The notes under the pieces are model-generated. The model saw only the letters and a program-made list of their open reading frames with translations. It had not been told where the DNA came from and made no database searches. Position numbers and translations under genes: made by a program. From positions 1,736,001 to 1,800,000 of the forward strand of contig JAPWKC010000004.1 in NCBI GenBank assembly GCA_028283725.1: 64,000 nt of DNA, read 5' to 3'. The stretch comes from Neorhizobium sp. (lineage in GTDB: Bacteria; Pseudomonadota; Alphaproteobacteria; Rhizobiales; Rhizobiaceae). Shown here piece by piece: positions 63,392 through 64,000 of the stretch. Position 1 is the first letter of the stretch. The number at the start of each line of letters is the position of its first letter.

Positions 63392-64000
63392 ATGTCTGTT
63401 GATTTCGCCCCAGCTGCCGCCGGAAGCCGCCGTCTTGCACGTGCCGCGAAACGACTTGGCTTGAGCACCGCTGCGCTGGCCTTGCTGGGTACCGCTGCTC
63501 TGGCCCAGACCCAGGAGGCCCCGGCACAACAACCGGCTGTGCAGCAGACCCAGACATCCGAGCCGCAGACCGCTCCCGCCTCGACGGCAGCGCCGACGAC
63601 CGGCCGCAGCGCGCCGACGGCAACAGCGCCTGCCGCGCCTGCCCCCTCAACAAACGCAGCTGCAGCGCCTCAGGCGCCTGCGCCGCTGAACCAGGGGACA
63701 ACGACCGCCGCTCCTGCAGCCAACGGCTCGTCCGCCGCCCAGGTGCCCTCGACCGTTTCACCGTCGATCACGCCGGAGCCGACCGCGACGAACCAGGGTT
63801 CACCCTCTGTTGTCCCCGCGCCGCAGGAAAGCGTGACCGAACTCGCACCAGCTGAAGAACCCAAGCCGTTGACCATCCCGCACGATCTATCGCCCTGGGG
63901 TATGTTCCTGGCTGCCGACTGGGTGGTAAAATCTGTTATGATCGGGCTGGCATTTGCCTCGCTTGCAACCTGGACCGTCTGGCTGGTCAAGACGCTCGAA
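63392..64000 (+). CDS. exbB: TonB-system energiser ExbB, N-terminal part
   Basis: The first 203 codons of a gene that runs past the window. A signal-like hydrophobic segment (about 20-38) is followed by a low-complexity Ala/Pro/Thr/Gln-rich periplasmic stretch (about 40-155). Then comes LSPWGMFLAADWVVKSVMIGLA, the first ExbB helix, and LATWTVWLVKTLE. The long N-terminal extension is usual for rhizobial ExbB. The complex powers TonB-dependent uptake of iron-siderophore or haem. Confidence 0.85.
   Translation, partial: MSVDFAPAAAGSRRLARAAKRLGLSTAALALLGTAALAQTQEAPAQQPAVQQTQTSEPQTAPASTAAPTTGRSAPTATAPAAPAPSTNAAAAPQAPAPLNQGTTTAAPAANGSSAAQVPSTVSPSITPEPTATNQGSPSVVPAPQESVTELAPAEEPKPLTIPHDLSPWGMFLAADWVVKSVMIGLAFASLATWTVWLVKTLE

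Noticed and set aside
1..64000. Search for tRNA, rRNA, IS elements, phage genes and restriction or toxin-antitoxin systems
   Set aside because: None was recognised; gene content is chromosomal core plus the phosphonate locus.

Overview
This 64 kb window is high-GC chromosomal DNA from a Rhizobiaceae-type alphaproteobacterium (Rhizobium/Agrobacterium/Sinorhizobium relatives). The evidence is the gene content and order (glk beside dapB and gpmA; polA beside a MarR gene; dnaK-dnaJ; SRP RNA-dnaX-ybaB-recR; rimP-nusA-ylxR-infB), promoters of the CTTGNN-N17-TATA type, and small RNAs resembling known rhizobial families. No IS element, prophage, CRISPR array, tRNA or rRNA was seen. Genus and species cannot be fixed from reading alone.

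Layout. 0-5.6 kb: end of a murein endopeptidase gene (mepA), then mgsA, glk, an ABC exporter, dapB (with a +1 frameshift) and gpmA. 5.6-18.7 kb: a complete C-P lyase phosphonate locus. It has a divergent phnF repressor, phnGHIJKL, a hexapeptide acyltransferase, phnCDE1E2, a 2H-phosphoesterase-like DUF1045 gene and phnMN. It has no phnP, and phnJ carries a +1 frameshift. 18.8-28.5 kb: a small hypothetical gene, polA, a probable sRNA, marR, an M20 peptidase, cspA with a long leader, a second probable sRNA with three CCUCCUCCC loops, a YbaK-type editing protein, small proteins and dnaJ. 28.6-36.5 kb: dnaK, a class A penicillin-binding protein, slyX, a cupin and a globin-coupled chemoreceptor. 36.7-48.5 kb: recF, moeB, a GNAT protein, a 2-hydroxyacid dehydrogenase, an SH3 protein, a PfkB kinase, a structured RNA candidate, an AEC transporter, cytochrome c, kdsB, pheA, a VOC/WYL pair, nudC and a HIT protein. 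48.6-64 kb: SRP RNA, dnaX, ybaB, a LysE exporter, a MOSC protein, recR, a lytic transglycosylase, an MFS exporter, rimP-nusA-ylxR/L7Ae-infB, a KduD-like SDR, and the start of exbB.

How it fits together. Most of the window is housekeeping: sugar phosphate metabolism, lysine and phenylalanine synthesis, DNA repair, the heat-shock chaperones, peptidoglycan enzymes and translation. The main accessory function is phosphonate catabolism. PhnCDE imports phosphonates, PhnGHIJKLM cleave the C-P bond, and PhnN makes PRPP. The missing PhnP step may be covered by the DUF1045 protein.

The most interesting non-coding signals are three multi-hairpin RNAs: about 22.31-22.46 kb plus strand, 25.25-25.37 kb minus strand and 42.08-42.24 kb plus strand. 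Also notable are the PhnF-type operator and Pho-box-like repeats before phnG, a terminator inside the phn operon, and a promoter plus terminator in the rimP-nusA-infB leader. The two single-base frameshifts, in dapB and phnJ, are more likely sequence errors than real lesions, because dapB should be essential.
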